From assembly GCA_964247695.1 (NCBI GenBank), contig CAXTVI010000004.1, positions 1 to 64,000 on the forward strand: a stretch of DNA of 64,000 bases, written 5' to 3'. The DNA is from Lichenicoccus sp964247695 (lineage in GTDB: Bacteria; Pseudomonadota; Alphaproteobacteria; Acetobacterales; Acetobacteraceae). The translations under genes were made by a program, and so were the position numbers. The notes under the pieces are model-generated. The model was not told the origin of the DNA and ran no database searches. It saw only the letters and a program-made list of their open reading frames with translations. Position 1 is the first letter of the stretch. The number at the start of each line of letters is the position of its first letter. Shown piece by piece: positions 1 to 8,010 of the stretch.

Positions 1-807
1 TCCTGTCCGACATCGTCCCGGCGCTGCCGGTCGCCGGCGTGCGGCACATGAACATGGAGAGCCGGTACGAGTATGGCAGCCGCGCCGGGGTCTGGCGCCT
101 GCTCAGGCTGTTCGCGGAGCGCGGGCTGCACTTCACCAGCTATGCCGTGGGCATGGCGATCGAGCGCCTGCCGGAGGTGGCGATCGCCATGGCCGAGGCT
201 GGGCACGAGGTGGCGTCGCACGGCTATCGCTGGCTCGACTATCAGTTCGTCGAGCGCGCCCGCGAGCAGGACGACCTGAGGCGCGCCATCGAGGCGCACA
301 CCCGCATCCTCGGCAGCCGGCCGCTCGGGTTCTATCTCGGCCGCTGCAGCCCCGACACGCGCGGCCTGGTGGCAAAGGGGGGCGGCCTTCTGTGCTGGTC
401 GGACAGCTACGCCGACGACCTGCCATAGTGGGACGTGGCCTGCCGCAACGTCACCGGCCGGCCGCAGCTCGTCATTCCCTATACGCTGGATGCCCTATAC
501 GCTGGATGCCAACGACATGCGGTTCGCGTCGCCGGCCGGCTATGCGAGCGGCGATGACTTCTTCGCCTACCTGCGCGACAGCTTCGACATGCTGTACGCC
601 GAAGGCGACAGGGCGGCGAAGCTGCTGTCGATCGGACTGCACTGCCGGCTCGCGGGGCGGCCCGGATGCGCCCTCGCCGTTGCCCGGTTCCTCGACCATG
701 TGCAGGCCCAAGAGCGTGTGTGGGTTGCACGCCGGATCGACATCGCCCGGCATTGGCATGACGAGCATCCCCACCGGGAGCCGGCCGGGTGGCTCGGGTC
801 GCGATGA
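1..807 (+). pseudogene. Allantoinase (PuuE-type polysaccharide deacetylase) pseudogene, 5' end outside window
   Basis: The reading frame enters from base 3 and carries PuuE/NodB-type allantoinase signatures: EYGSRAGVWRLL, GHEVASHGYRWLDY and SDSYADDLP. Intact members hydrolyse allantoin in purine degradation without a metal-dependent amidohydrolase fold. Here the gene is broken twice. An in-frame TAG at 426-428 stands where the family normally has Tyr before Trp-Asp. A 16-base tandem duplication (477-492 repeated at 493-508) then shifts the frame by +1. The protein resumes from 490 with PYTLDANDMRFA and runs to the normal C-terminus (LHCRLAGRPG, ARRIDIARHWH) at 807. Substitutions such as CWSDSYADD in place of the usual acidic DSDSYADD pattern also suggest relaxed selection. 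Family assignment is firm; the pseudogene call assumes the sequence is error-free. Confidence 0.85.
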
Positions 808-1015
808 TGCAACCGTGCAACAGTATTACAGCTAGATGACAACCTTACCGTGTATTTCTAACACGATTACGTGATGGGAGGCAGTCGTCGGTGCGGCGCA
901 CCCCATGCTATGCCATGCTCCGACACCTTCCGATGGGAAGGCAGTCTTGAGCATACCGCCTCCACACGGTGCGCCTGCAGAGGCCAGCACCCACTAGATC
1001 CCGGGATTACGACCG

Positions 1016-1702
1016 TTGAGAAGTAACAGGACCGACCGCAGCCCCCGCTCCCCGCGCCGCGGCGGATTTGACGATGATTTCGTGCCAGCACCCACCTTCA
1101 CCGACCGGGGTGGCCCGCCGCGCCGGCCAATCGGCGGCGGTGGCGGTGGCGGCTCCCAGGTCATCGCCTCGGGGCCCGAGATCAGCGCCAGCGTCAAGTG
1201 GTTCAACAGCGAGAAGGGCTTCGGCTTCGTCGAGCTTTCGGATGGCTCCGGCGATGTGTTCCTGCATGCGAACGCGCTGAGCCAGTCCGGCCATGAGAGC
1301 GTCAGCCCGGGCGCGACACTCGGCGTCCGCATCGGCCAGGGCCCGAAGGGGCGGCAGGTCGCCGAGGTGATCTCAGTCGACGAGACCACCGCGCAGCCGG
1401 AGCGCCCGCGTTCGGCGGCGCCAGGCGGTTTCGGCGCCCCGCGCACCGGCGGTGGCTTCCGCAGCGGCCGCACGACCCCCGATCTGTCCCAGGCCGAGGA
1501 GGTGCGCGGCATCGTCAAGTGGTACAACGCCACCAAGGGCTTCGGCTTCATCACTCCGGATACCGGCGGCAAGGACATCTTCGTGCACGCATCGGCGTTG
1601 GAGCGCTCGGGCCTGTCGAGCCTGAACGAGGGCCAGTCGACCCGCGTGCAGGTGGTGCAGGGCCAGAAGGGTCCGGAAGCGGCGGCCATCAGCCTCGCCT
1701 GA
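1016..1702 (+). CDS. Cold-shock protein with two cold-shock domains
   Basis: 228-residue nucleic-acid-binding protein with two CspA-type OB-fold domains, at about residues 57-122 and 162-228. Each has the RNP1-like core: VKWFNSEKGFGFV in the first and VKWYNATKGFGFI in the second, with matching VFLHANAL and IFVHASAL RNP2 strands. Each domain binds single-stranded RNA/DNA and is expected to act as an RNA chaperone in the cytoplasm. The N-terminal 55 residues are Arg/Gly-rich and probably disordered, as is the linker. Single-domain CspA is about 70 residues; double-domain versions are common in alphaproteobacteria. No ATG lies in frame, so TTG at 1016 is taken as start; the ribosome site is weak and a GTG at 1082 is an alternative. 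The gene is followed by a strong hairpin at 1709. Confidence 0.9.
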   Translation: MRSNRTDRSPRSPRRGGFDDDFVPAPTFTDRGGPPRRPIGGGGGGGSQVIASGPEISASVKWFNSEKGFGFVELSDGSGDVFLHANALSQSGHESVSPGATLGVRIGQGPKGRQVAEVISVDETTAQPERPRSAAPGGFGAPRTGGGFRSGRTTPDLSQAEEVRGIVKWYNATKGFGFITPDTGGKDIFVHASALERSGLSSLNEGQSTRVQVVQGQKGPEAAAISLA

Positions 1703-1708
1703 TCATGC

Positions 1709-1730
1709 TGCCCACCCTTCGGGGTGGGCA
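1709..1730 (+). terminator. Rho-independent-type hairpin after the cold-shock gene
   Basis: A perfect 9-bp stem (1709-1717 with 1722-1730) is closed by a TTCG tetraloop, seven bases after the cold-shock stop codon. There is no strong T-run, so termination efficiency is uncertain. Confidence 0.65.
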
Positions 1731-1747
1731 TACGACGAGACCGGCGA

Positions 1748-1778
1748 GCGCCCCTCTCACCCTTGGTGGAAGGGGCGC
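1748..1778 (-). terminator. Hairpin downstream of the binding-protein gene
   Basis: An 8-bp outer stem (1748-1755 with 1771-1778) encloses a second short CACC/GGTG stem. It lies immediately beyond the stop codon of the minus-strand binding-protein gene, so the two convergent genes have back-to-back hairpins. Confidence 0.55.
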
Positions 1779-1786
1779 CCTGCTGT

Positions 1787-2809
1787 TCAGCGCCTGCCCT
1801 CGATCAGTCCGCCCTGGCTCCACAGGGCGTTCGGGCCGCGTGCCAGACGGAGCCGGCTCGCCTCGCCGGCCCGCGCGTCGAATATCTGACCGTAATTCCC
1901 TGAAGCCGCCACCGCCCGGGCCGCCCAGCCATCCTGCAGCCCCAGCAGGCTGACGAGACCCGGCGTGGGTGCCGCAAGCGCGCCGGTCGCAGCGTCGTCG
2001 CCGACGAGAACGCCGGAGCGATCACGCCGCACGCCGTCCTGCTCCGCCTCCACCAGCGCACGCACGACGCCGCTGACGATGGCAGTCCAGGCGGGATCAT
2101 CGGCCCGCATCGCCGGCGCTAACGGATCGATCGAGATCATCCGCGGCAGGATCTCGAACTGGTCCTGCATGGCGTGGAAACCCGAGCGCATGCCGGCCAG
2201 CCACGATACGCTCGAGGTGATGGCGTCGCAGTTGCCGCTGGTGAGCGCGGCCTCCATCTCGCCGATCTCCTCGAACGGATGGTGGCGGAGTGCGATGTGG
2301 TTGCGCGCCGACCAGTCCACCATCACGGTATCGGCCGGCGTGCCGGCGATGTAGCAGACCAGGTGCCCGGCAAGGTCGGCCGGCTCGCGCAGATGCAGCC
2401 GCCCCGCCACCAGGAAACTCTCGCCATCCATGAAGATGGCGGGCGCGAAGCTGACATGGCGCAGCAGGGCGGTGGTCGCATCCGGTGTTATCCCGACCAG
2501 GATGGCGATCTGCCGTCCCTGCAGCGCCGCCAGTGCATGCCCTACGTCCGGGTAGCCCTTCAGCGCGACCTTGTGCGGGTCGCCGAGCACTGCGGCGGCC
2601 ACCGCACCGCAGAACGGCGCGGCGAAGCCGGAGAGGTCGCCGTGACTGTCTGACTTGGAGAAATCCTCCTGCTCGACAATGATCCCGCAGGAGAGCCGCC
2701 CGGCGTGCCGGACCTCGTCGATCGTCCGTGGCACCGTCCCGGCCAGCGCGCACGGAGAAGCGGCCGCCCCGGCAAGCAGGGCGGCCATAGCAAAGGCGAG
2801 CCGGATCAC
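1787..2809 (-). CDS. AapJ/BztA-like periplasmic amino-acid-binding protein (SBP family 3)
   Basis: 340 residues with a Sec signal peptide (about 1-23, ending CALA-G). The body matches general L-amino-acid-binding proteins: CGIIVEQEDFS near the mature N-terminus, FCGAVAAAVLGDPHKV, FAPAIFMDGESFLV, CDAITSS and a C-terminal GPNALWSQGGL. Such proteins deliver amino acids to an ABC permease, but no permease or ATPase gene is nearby, so it is an orphan here. The GTG start overlaps the stop of the upstream phosphoesterase gene by four bases (GTGA), so the two are probably translated together. The pairing hints at scavenging of phosphate-linked or amino-containing compounds, but that is inference. Substrate is unknown. 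Confidence 0.8.
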   Translation of the reverse strand: MIRLAFAMAALLAGAAASPCALAGTVPRTIDEVRHAGRLSCGIIVEQEDFSKSDSHGDLSGFAAPFCGAVAAAVLGDPHKVALKGYPDVGHALAALQGRQIAILVGITPDATTALLRHVSFAPAIFMDGESFLVAGRLHLREPADLAGHLVCYIAGTPADTVMVDWSARNHIALRHHPFEEIGEMEAALTSGNCDAITSSVSWLAGMRSGFHAMQDQFEILPRMISIDPLAPAMRADDPAWTAIVSGVVRALVEAEQDGVRRDRSGVLVGDDAATGALAAPTPGLVSLLGLQDGWAARAVAASGNYGQIFDARAGEASRLRLARGPNALWSQGGLIEGRR

Positions 2810-4884
2810 GGCGTCCAGCTACCCGAGATCGGCAGGCCCGGGGTGGTGCTGGGGCGCGGATTGAAATCTGCCGGGGCCGGATCGATCAGCTTGCCGGTGG
2901 CGTAGTCGGTCGGGATGACGTTCAGCGCGGCGCAGCCCTGGCCGCCATAGTGCGGCAGCGTGTGAGTGATCGAGACCGGGATCTCGGCATATTCGGCCGG
3001 CAGCGGCGACATCTGGCCGGACAGGCGCGAATTGTCGAACGCCGAGAACAGGTCGCCGGGCTGGCTGTCGGCGCCGTCGGCGGGCCCGAGATTGTCCTGG
3101 TTGAACTCCTGCTTGCCGAGCGCCCTGCCCTTCACCTCGTCCGGCAGGTCGGCGAGCGGGGTCAGGCTGAACATCTCGTTGATGAACTTGATGACCGAGC
3201 TGTGCTCCGCGTACTCGTGGCTGATGGCGTGCACGCGGCTGTACGGCGAGATCACGATCAGCGGCACGCGCGGACCGGCGGCGAGCGGGTTGCCCTCCGG
3301 GTCGAGCTCGCGGAAATGCGGCAGCGCGTGGTCGTACAGCCCGTCGGTCTCGTCATAGGTGATGATAATCGCGCTGTCCTTCCAATAGGGGGATGCGGCG
3401 ATCGCGTTGACCTCGTCGGCCAGCAGCGTCTCGGCGATCTGCGTGTCCGAGTAGCCCGGATGGTCGTCGCTGCCCGGGAAGGCCTTCTGCACGGTCGGGT
3501 TCGGATCGAGCGGCAGCAGGCCGTCATTGTTGCCGTAGCCGCCGCGCACGTAGAACACGCCGCCCTTGGACGGCAGCCTCGAGGCCGCGACATCGCTGTA
3601 GAAATCGCCGAGCCCGTGCAGGTTGGTGGTGACCTTCGGGTTGTCGCCGACATAGCCGAAATATTGCGGCGCGTTGTGATGCGTGATGTAGGTCGCGTGG
3701 CTGTCGACGCCGTTGGTGTCGGTCGGCTCCAGGTCGTAGCCTTCCTGGTACCAGCCCCAGTTGGTGGGCGCCACCTGCTGGCTGGCGATGGTGCGTATGT
3801 CGTCCTGCACGTCGAGCAGGTCGAGCGCCGGGTTCTGGTCGGTCTGGATCGTCTGGACGATCTTGTTGCCCATGAAGGAGAGCGGCAGCGTGGCGTAGGT
3901 CTGGTTCAGCGCCGGCGTCGCCGGGCTCTCGTCGTCCGGGCCGTACGGCGGCCTGACCGCGGAGGTGTCGAAGTCCGAGCCCGCATAGGGTCCGGAATCG
4001 CCCACCACCGGCTCGCCGCCGCTTTCGGCCACGACAGGGTTGGTGTTGTTGCTGCCGGTGCCGGGATGCAGCGCCCACTGCGTCTCGCCGGACTGGCCGG
4101 CGATCATCGCGATCGCATTTGGCGTCGACGGCCCGATGATGGTCTGGTGCATGGCGTCGAACAGCGTGAAGCGATCGGCGAACTGCCACAGGAACGGCAC
4201 CGTGTCGCAGTCGTCGTGGCTCATGACGAGCTCGCCCTTCTGCTTGGCGGCAAGCGTCGGGTTGCTGACGGCGGCGACGCCGGTCGAGATCGAGACGATC
4301 TTGCCGCCCTTGGTGGTGAGCCCCTCCTCGTCGAGCGCGTAGCGGTCGTTCGCGGCCACCCCGTTGGCGACGTCGAGCGAGTTGTTGATGCCGGTATGCG
4401 AATGGTCGAGGCTGTCGGTGTCGGCGGGGTAGATCTGCACCGTCCTGCCGCCGGTGGCGGTCACCGTGTTCGGGATCAGGAACGGCGAGATCGTGCCCAC
4501 GCTGCCATCGGTGTTGACGATGGGCTGGACGAAGCCCGGCGTCTGCGCCGCCGGCTGGCTGAACAGGCCGTTCGCGCCGGGGAAGGTGCCGAGATGGAAG
4601 TCGAACGCGCGGTTCTCCTGGAACAGCACGAAGACGTATTTCACCTTCTTGCGCAGCAGCGCGAGCTTGACGGCGTGAGAATAGGCGGGCTCGGACGCCG
4701 GAGAGTGCGTCTGCGCCTGCACCGCCGCACTCGAGGGCGGCCCGATCACCACCATGGTCGCGTCGTTGCTGATCCGTGCGGCAAGATCGTCCTGGACGCC
4801 GGCGGCGCAGGCCGCAAGCGGCTGCATGACCATCGCCGCCGCGGTGATCATGCTGGTACAGGTCAGTCGAAACGGATGGGACAT
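2806..4884 (-). CDS. Exported phosphoesterase (phospholipase C / acid phosphatase family)
   Basis: 692-residue protein of the phosphoesterase family (Pfam PF04185 type), which includes bacterial phospholipase C and AcpA-like acid phosphatases. A signal peptide covers about residues 1-28. Family signatures are FVLFQENRAFDFHLGTFPG (residues 86-104), IITYDETDGLYDHALP and PRVPLIVISPYSR, holding the alkaline-phosphatase-fold metal and nucleophile regions. It probably acts in the periplasm or outside the cell on phosphodiesters or monoesters. I chose ATG 4884 over the longer frame from 4923 because a GAGG ribosome site lies 9 bases upstream and the signal peptide then starts correctly. It is followed, with overlap, by the amino-acid-binding-protein gene. 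Confidence 0.85.
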   Translation of the reverse strand: MSHPFRLTCTSMITAAAMVMQPLAACAAGVQDDLAARISNDATMVVIGPPSSAAVQAQTHSPASEPAYSHAVKLALLRKKVKYVFVLFQENRAFDFHLGTFPGANGLFSQPAAQTPGFVQPIVNTDGSVGTISPFLIPNTVTATGGRTVQIYPADTDSLDHSHTGINNSLDVANGVAANDRYALDEEGLTTKGGKIVSISTGVAAVSNPTLAAKQKGELVMSHDDCDTVPFLWQFADRFTLFDAMHQTIIGPSTPNAIAMIAGQSGETQWALHPGTGSNNTNPVVAESGGEPVVGDSGPYAGSDFDTSAVRPPYGPDDESPATPALNQTYATLPLSFMGNKIVQTIQTDQNPALDLLDVQDDIRTIASQQVAPTNWGWYQEGYDLEPTDTNGVDSHATYITHHNAPQYFGYVGDNPKVTTNLHGLGDFYSDVAASRLPSKGGVFYVRGGYGNNDGLLPLDPNPTVQKAFPGSDDHPGYSDTQIAETLLADEVNAIAASPYWKDSAIIITYDETDGLYDHALPHFRELDPEGNPLAAGPRVPLIVISPYSRVHAISHEYAEHSSVIKFINEMFSLTPLADLPDEVKGRALGKQEFNQDNLGPADGADSQPGDLFSAFDNSRLSGQMSPLPAEYAEIPVSITHTLPHYGGQGCAALNVIPTDYATGKLIDPAPADFNPRPSTTPGLPISGSWTP

Positions 4885-5114
4885 GCGAAGTGACCTCGGA
4901 GGCTTGTTATGCGGCCTCTGCATAGGTCAGCGAAAAGAGCCGGAAAACCGCCCGGCGGTTACAGTTTCGAGACGTTTCGCGTGCATCTCGAAAGACAGGT
5001 CGCCGCATCGACAGCCCTGTGAGCAAGACATGCCTGGGTTCTGCACGCTCGGGTTGCTGGGCGCGCAACTTGGGAGGGTAGTGCGGCTTAGCAGATTGTA
5101 TCGGAGCAAAGCAG

Positions 5115-5267
5115 ATGAACGACACACCACACCTCCTGGCGATCGTCGAGAGCAAGATGGCTCAGGTCAGGACGCAGATGGAACATGGCAGCGCGGCCAA
5201 GGCCCGCGAACTGCTGGAGGAAGTCCGGATCTACTCGAACGAGCTCCGCCTCAACCTGGCCGCCTGA
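5115..5267 (+). CDS. Small hypothetical protein, 50 residues
   Basis: ATG start preceded by a GGAGC ribosome-site-like sequence 8 bases upstream. The product (MNDTPHLLAIVESK... ending SNELRLNLAA) is predicted almost entirely helical, with evenly spaced charges and no membrane segment. It stands alone between the divergent phosphoesterase gene and the convergent glnII. I do not recognise a family. Good codon pattern and a plausible start support it, but it is short. Confidence 0.5.
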   Translation: MNDTPHLLAIVESKMAQVRTQMEHGSAAKARELLEEVRIYSNELRLNLAA

Positions 5268-5318
5268 CCTCGCGGACAGGCATTCGCCGGATCACGGCCT
5301 GGGCGTCTGCACGCCATT

Positions 5319-5337
5319 CTGCCCAAGGATTGGGCAG
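5319..5337 (-). terminator. Hairpin in the glnII / small-ORF convergent gap
   Basis: A 7-bp perfect stem (5319-5325 with 5331-5337) and 5-base loop lie between the small ORF and the end of glnII. No T-run follows on either strand, so it is only a candidate terminator. Confidence 0.35.
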
Positions 5338-5422
5338 GAGGCCGATGCAGCCCTCGACGCCGGACCTGAACCGGCGGCGCTGACCGCCTGCGCCGGGTCG
5401 CACCGGCGCCCTGACGGCATGG

Positions 5423-6439
5423 TCAGGTGGTCGGAACGGACGCCACGGTCTTGAGGATGCGCGACGCGATCTGGTACGGGTCGCCCTGCGAGTTCGGACG
5501 ACGATCCTCCAGGTAGCCGCGGTAGTTGTTGTTGACGAAGCTGTGCGGCACCCGGATCGAGGCGCCGCGATCGGCGACACCGTAGCTGAAGCTGTGGATC
5601 GACGCGGTCTCGTGCAGTCCGGTCAGGCGCATGTGGTTGTCGGGCCCATAGACCGCGATATGCTCCTCGCGGCTGTCCGCGAACGCCTTCATCAGCCGCT
5701 CGAAATACTCCTTGCCGCCGACCTCGCGCAGGTAGGTCGTCGAGAAGTTGGCGTGCATGCCTGACCCGTTCCAGTCGGTGTTGCCGAGCGGCTTGCAGTG
5801 ATACTCGATGTCCACGCCGTACTTCTCGGTCAGCCGCTGCAGCAGGTAGCGCGCGACCCACATCTCGTCGGCCGCCTTCTTCGACCCCTTGCCGAAGATC
5901 TGGAACTCCCACTGTCCCTTGGCGACCTCGGCATTGATGCCTTCGTGGTTGATGCCGGCATCGAGGCAGATGTCGAGATGCTCCTCGACGATCTTGCGCG
6001 CGAGGTCGCCCACGTTGCTGTAGCCGACACCGGTATAGTACGGGCCCTGGGGCGCCGGGTAGCCGCTCTCCGGAAAGCCGATCGGGCGGCCGTTGCGGTA
6101 GAAGAAATACTCCTGCTCGAAGCCGAACCAGGCGCCCGGGTCGTCGAGGATGGTGGCGCGCCCGTTGGATGCGTGCGGCGTGCCGTCGGGCATCATCACC
6201 TCGCACATCACGATGATGCCGTTCTTGCGCTGGCTGTCCGGGAACAGCGACACCGGCTTGAGCACGCAGTCCGAGCTGCCACCCTCCGCCTGCTTGGTTG
6301 AGCTGCCGTCGAAGCCCCAGAGCGGCAGCGCGTCCAGCGTCGGAAAGCTGTCGAACTCCTTGATCTGCGTCTTCCCGCGAATATTCGGAACCGGGGTATA
6401 GCCGTCCAGCCAAAGGTATTCGAGCTTATACTTTGTCAT
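5423..6439 (-). CDS. glnII: Glutamine synthetase type II
   Basis: 338 residues, the size of the eukaryote-like GSII family, not the roughly 470-residue GlnA. It makes glutamine from glutamate, ammonia and ATP in the cytoplasm. Signatures are WGFDGSSTKQAEGG (beta-grasp, from residue 41), the metal/glutamate-site block AWFGFEQEYFF, INHEGINAEVAKGQWEFQ, NTDWNGSGMHANFS and NHMRLTG. GSII lacks the adenylylation loop of GlnA, so control is usually transcriptional. A sequence matching a sigma-54 promoter lies about 90 bases upstream (6526-6541), consistent with nitrogen (Ntr) control as known for rhizobial glnII. It is transcribed divergently from ycjX. Confidence 0.95.
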   Translation of the reverse strand: MTKYKLEYLWLDGYTPVPNIRGKTQIKEFDSFPTLDALPLWGFDGSSTKQAEGGSSDCVLKPVSLFPDSQRKNGIIVMCEVMMPDGTPHASNGRATILDDPGAWFGFEQEYFFYRNGRPIGFPESGYPAPQGPYYTGVGYSNVGDLARKIVEEHLDICLDAGINHEGINAEVAKGQWEFQIFGKGSKKAADEMWVARYLLQRLTEKYGVDIEYHCKPLGNTDWNGSGMHANFSTTYLREVGGKEYFERLMKAFADSREEHIAVYGPDNHMRLTGLHETASIHSFSYGVADRGASIRVPHSFVNNNYRGYLEDRRPNSQGDPYQIASRILKTVASVPTT

Positions 6440-6525
6440 GCAGTAATCTTCTCATGGCTTGTCGTGAAGCGAGAACACCGGGAAGTCCAGGCGGCCCCGG
6501 CAACATCAAGGGCACGCCGGCATCG

Positions 6526-6541
6526 AGCATGATCCGTGCCA
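6526..6541 (-). promoter_or_regulatory. Candidate sigma-54 (-24/-12) promoter for glnII
   Basis: On the minus strand the 16 bases read TGGCACGGATCATGCT. This matches the consensus TGGCACG-N4-TTGCW with one mismatch and keeps the invariant GG and GC exactly ten bases apart. Transcription would start near 6515, giving a leader of about 75 bases before the glnII ATG. I saw no convincing NtrC enhancer pair upstream. Confidence 0.6.
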
Positions 6542-6651
6542 ACCCGGCATGATCGCCGGGCAGGCCGGATTGGCCTCGGGCGCACAACCGGGGCATCTTC
6601 GGGGCGGTCGGCGCGGGCGCATCCCGGCACCGCACCATCGAGGATGACAGC

Positions 6652-8010
6652 TTGCCGAACTGGAGCGTGGGCCGGCTGCACAACCCGCTCGACTATGTCC
6701 GTCCGCGCGTCGTGCGGATCGGCGTCACCGGGCTCGCGCGCGCCGGCAAGACCGTGCTGCTGACGGCCCTGGCCGCCACCCTGCTGGCGCCGGACCCGCT
6801 GGCCCAGGCAGGATTGGCCGGGCGCATCCGGCGGGTCCGCCTGGCACCCAGCGGCGCCGGATCGCTGCCGCGCTTCGACCCGGCGCGCCATCTTGCAGCC
6901 CTTGCCGCCGACCCGCCGCGCTGGCCGGAACGCACCGACCAGGTCTCTCTGCTCGCCCTCGACCTCGAGCTCGTTTCGCCGCCGCTGCCGCGACGGTCGG
7001 TGCGGCTGGAACTGCTGGACTATCCCGGCGAATGGCTGCTCGACCTGCCGCTGCTGGGCCAGAGCTACGCCGAGTTCTCGCGCGCCGTGCTGGCAAGGCT
7101 GGAGCAGCCGCGCCTGGCGCCGCTGGCCCGCGACTTTCTCGCCTTTGCCGGCGGACTGCCCGATCATGCGGCGGCCGACGAGGCCCTGGCGGAGGCCGGG
7201 CACGGGCTCTACCGCCGCCTGCTGCACCGGCTGCGCGACGAGGGCGGCCTGTCGCTGCTGCAGCCCGGACGCTTCCTGATGCCGGCTCCGGGCGCCTCGC
7301 CGCCCTGGGAGCGGTTCTTTCCGAGCCGAGGCAGCGGCGGCCTCGCCAGCCTGATGGCGCGCCGCTACGACGCCTATGTGGACGCCGTCCGCGCCTCGCT
7401 GGTCTCGCCGCTGTTCGGCGACATGGACCGCCTCGTGGTGCTGGCCGACCTGCTCGGCGCGCTGCATGCCGGTGCCGATGCCTTTGCCGATACGCAGGCC
7501 GCGCTGTCGGCTGCCGCCGGCGCGCTGCGCTGGCGCGGCTCCTGGATGGAGGCCGTCACCGCCCTCGCGCGGCTGCAACTGCCGCCGCGCAGCGTGCGAC
7601 GGGTCGCCTTTGCCGCCACCAAGGCCGACCACGTCGCCGAGCGCCAACGCGGCAACCTGGCCCGGCTGGTGCGCAGCATCGCGCATCTGCCCGACGAGAC
7701 GATGGCCACCGATGGTGCCCGCAGCGCCGGGTTCGCCATCGCGTCCGTGCGCTGCACCGAGGACTTCGTCTGGACCCTGGACGGGCATCCGGTGTCGGCG
7801 GTACGCGGCCGGGTGCTCGGCGAGCGGCAGATGACGCGCTCCTATCCCGGCGAGGTGCCCGACCAAGCGCCCGACGCGGCCTTCTGGGCGCACCCGTTCC
7901 TGACCCTGCCCGCCTTCGAGCCGGTGCGGCTGCAGCAGCAGGGGCGGCTCGGGGTACCCAACATCGGCGTCGAGGCGTTGCTCGGCTGGCTGCTGGAGGA
8001 CCTGCTGTGA
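6652..8010 (+). CDS. ycjX: YcjX-like P-loop NTPase (DUF463)
   Basis: 452 residues. The N-terminus carries a Walker A loop, GLARAGKT at residues 27-34, followed by the DUF463 features LLDYPGEWLLDLPLLGQSY and FAATKADHV, which resembles a G4-type base-recognition motif. YcjX proteins are GTPase-like and are usually paired with the membrane protein YcjF; their role, often linked to envelope stress, is not settled. The start is TTG (codons LPNWSVGRLHN); no better ATG precedes the P-loop. The stop overlaps the ycjF start by four bases (GTGA). Confidence 0.85.
   Translation: MPNWSVGRLHNPLDYVRPRVVRIGVTGLARAGKTVLLTALAATLLAPDPLAQAGLAGRIRRVRLAPSGAGSLPRFDPARHLAALAADPPRWPERTDQVSLLALDLELVSPPLPRRSVRLELLDYPGEWLLDLPLLGQSYAEFSRAVLARLEQPRLAPLARDFLAFAGGLPDHAAADEALAEAGHGLYRRLLHRLRDEGGLSLLQPGRFLMPAPGASPPWERFFPSRGSGGLASLMARRYDAYVDAVRASLVSPLFGDMDRLVVLADLLGALHAGADAFADTQAALSAAAGALRWRGSWMEAVTALARLQLPPRSVRRVAFAATKADHVAERQRGNLARLVRSIAHLPDETMATDGARSAGFAIASVRCTEDFVWTLDGHPVSAVRGRVLGERQMTRSYPGEVPDQAPDAAFWAHPFLTLPAFEPVRLQQQGRLGVPNIGVEALLGWLLEDLL

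Noticed and set aside
2950..4893. 647-codon plus-strand open frame over the phosphoesterase gene
   Set aside because: Antisense shadow of a gene with clear family motifs.
4985..5025. Pho box upstream of the phosphoesterase gene
   Set aside because: Two GACAG copies are 16 bases apart; a Pho box needs an 11-base period.
6581..6596. NtrC enhancer upstream of the glnII promoter
   Set aside because: The GCAC-N5-GGGCA similarity misses key symmetric positions.
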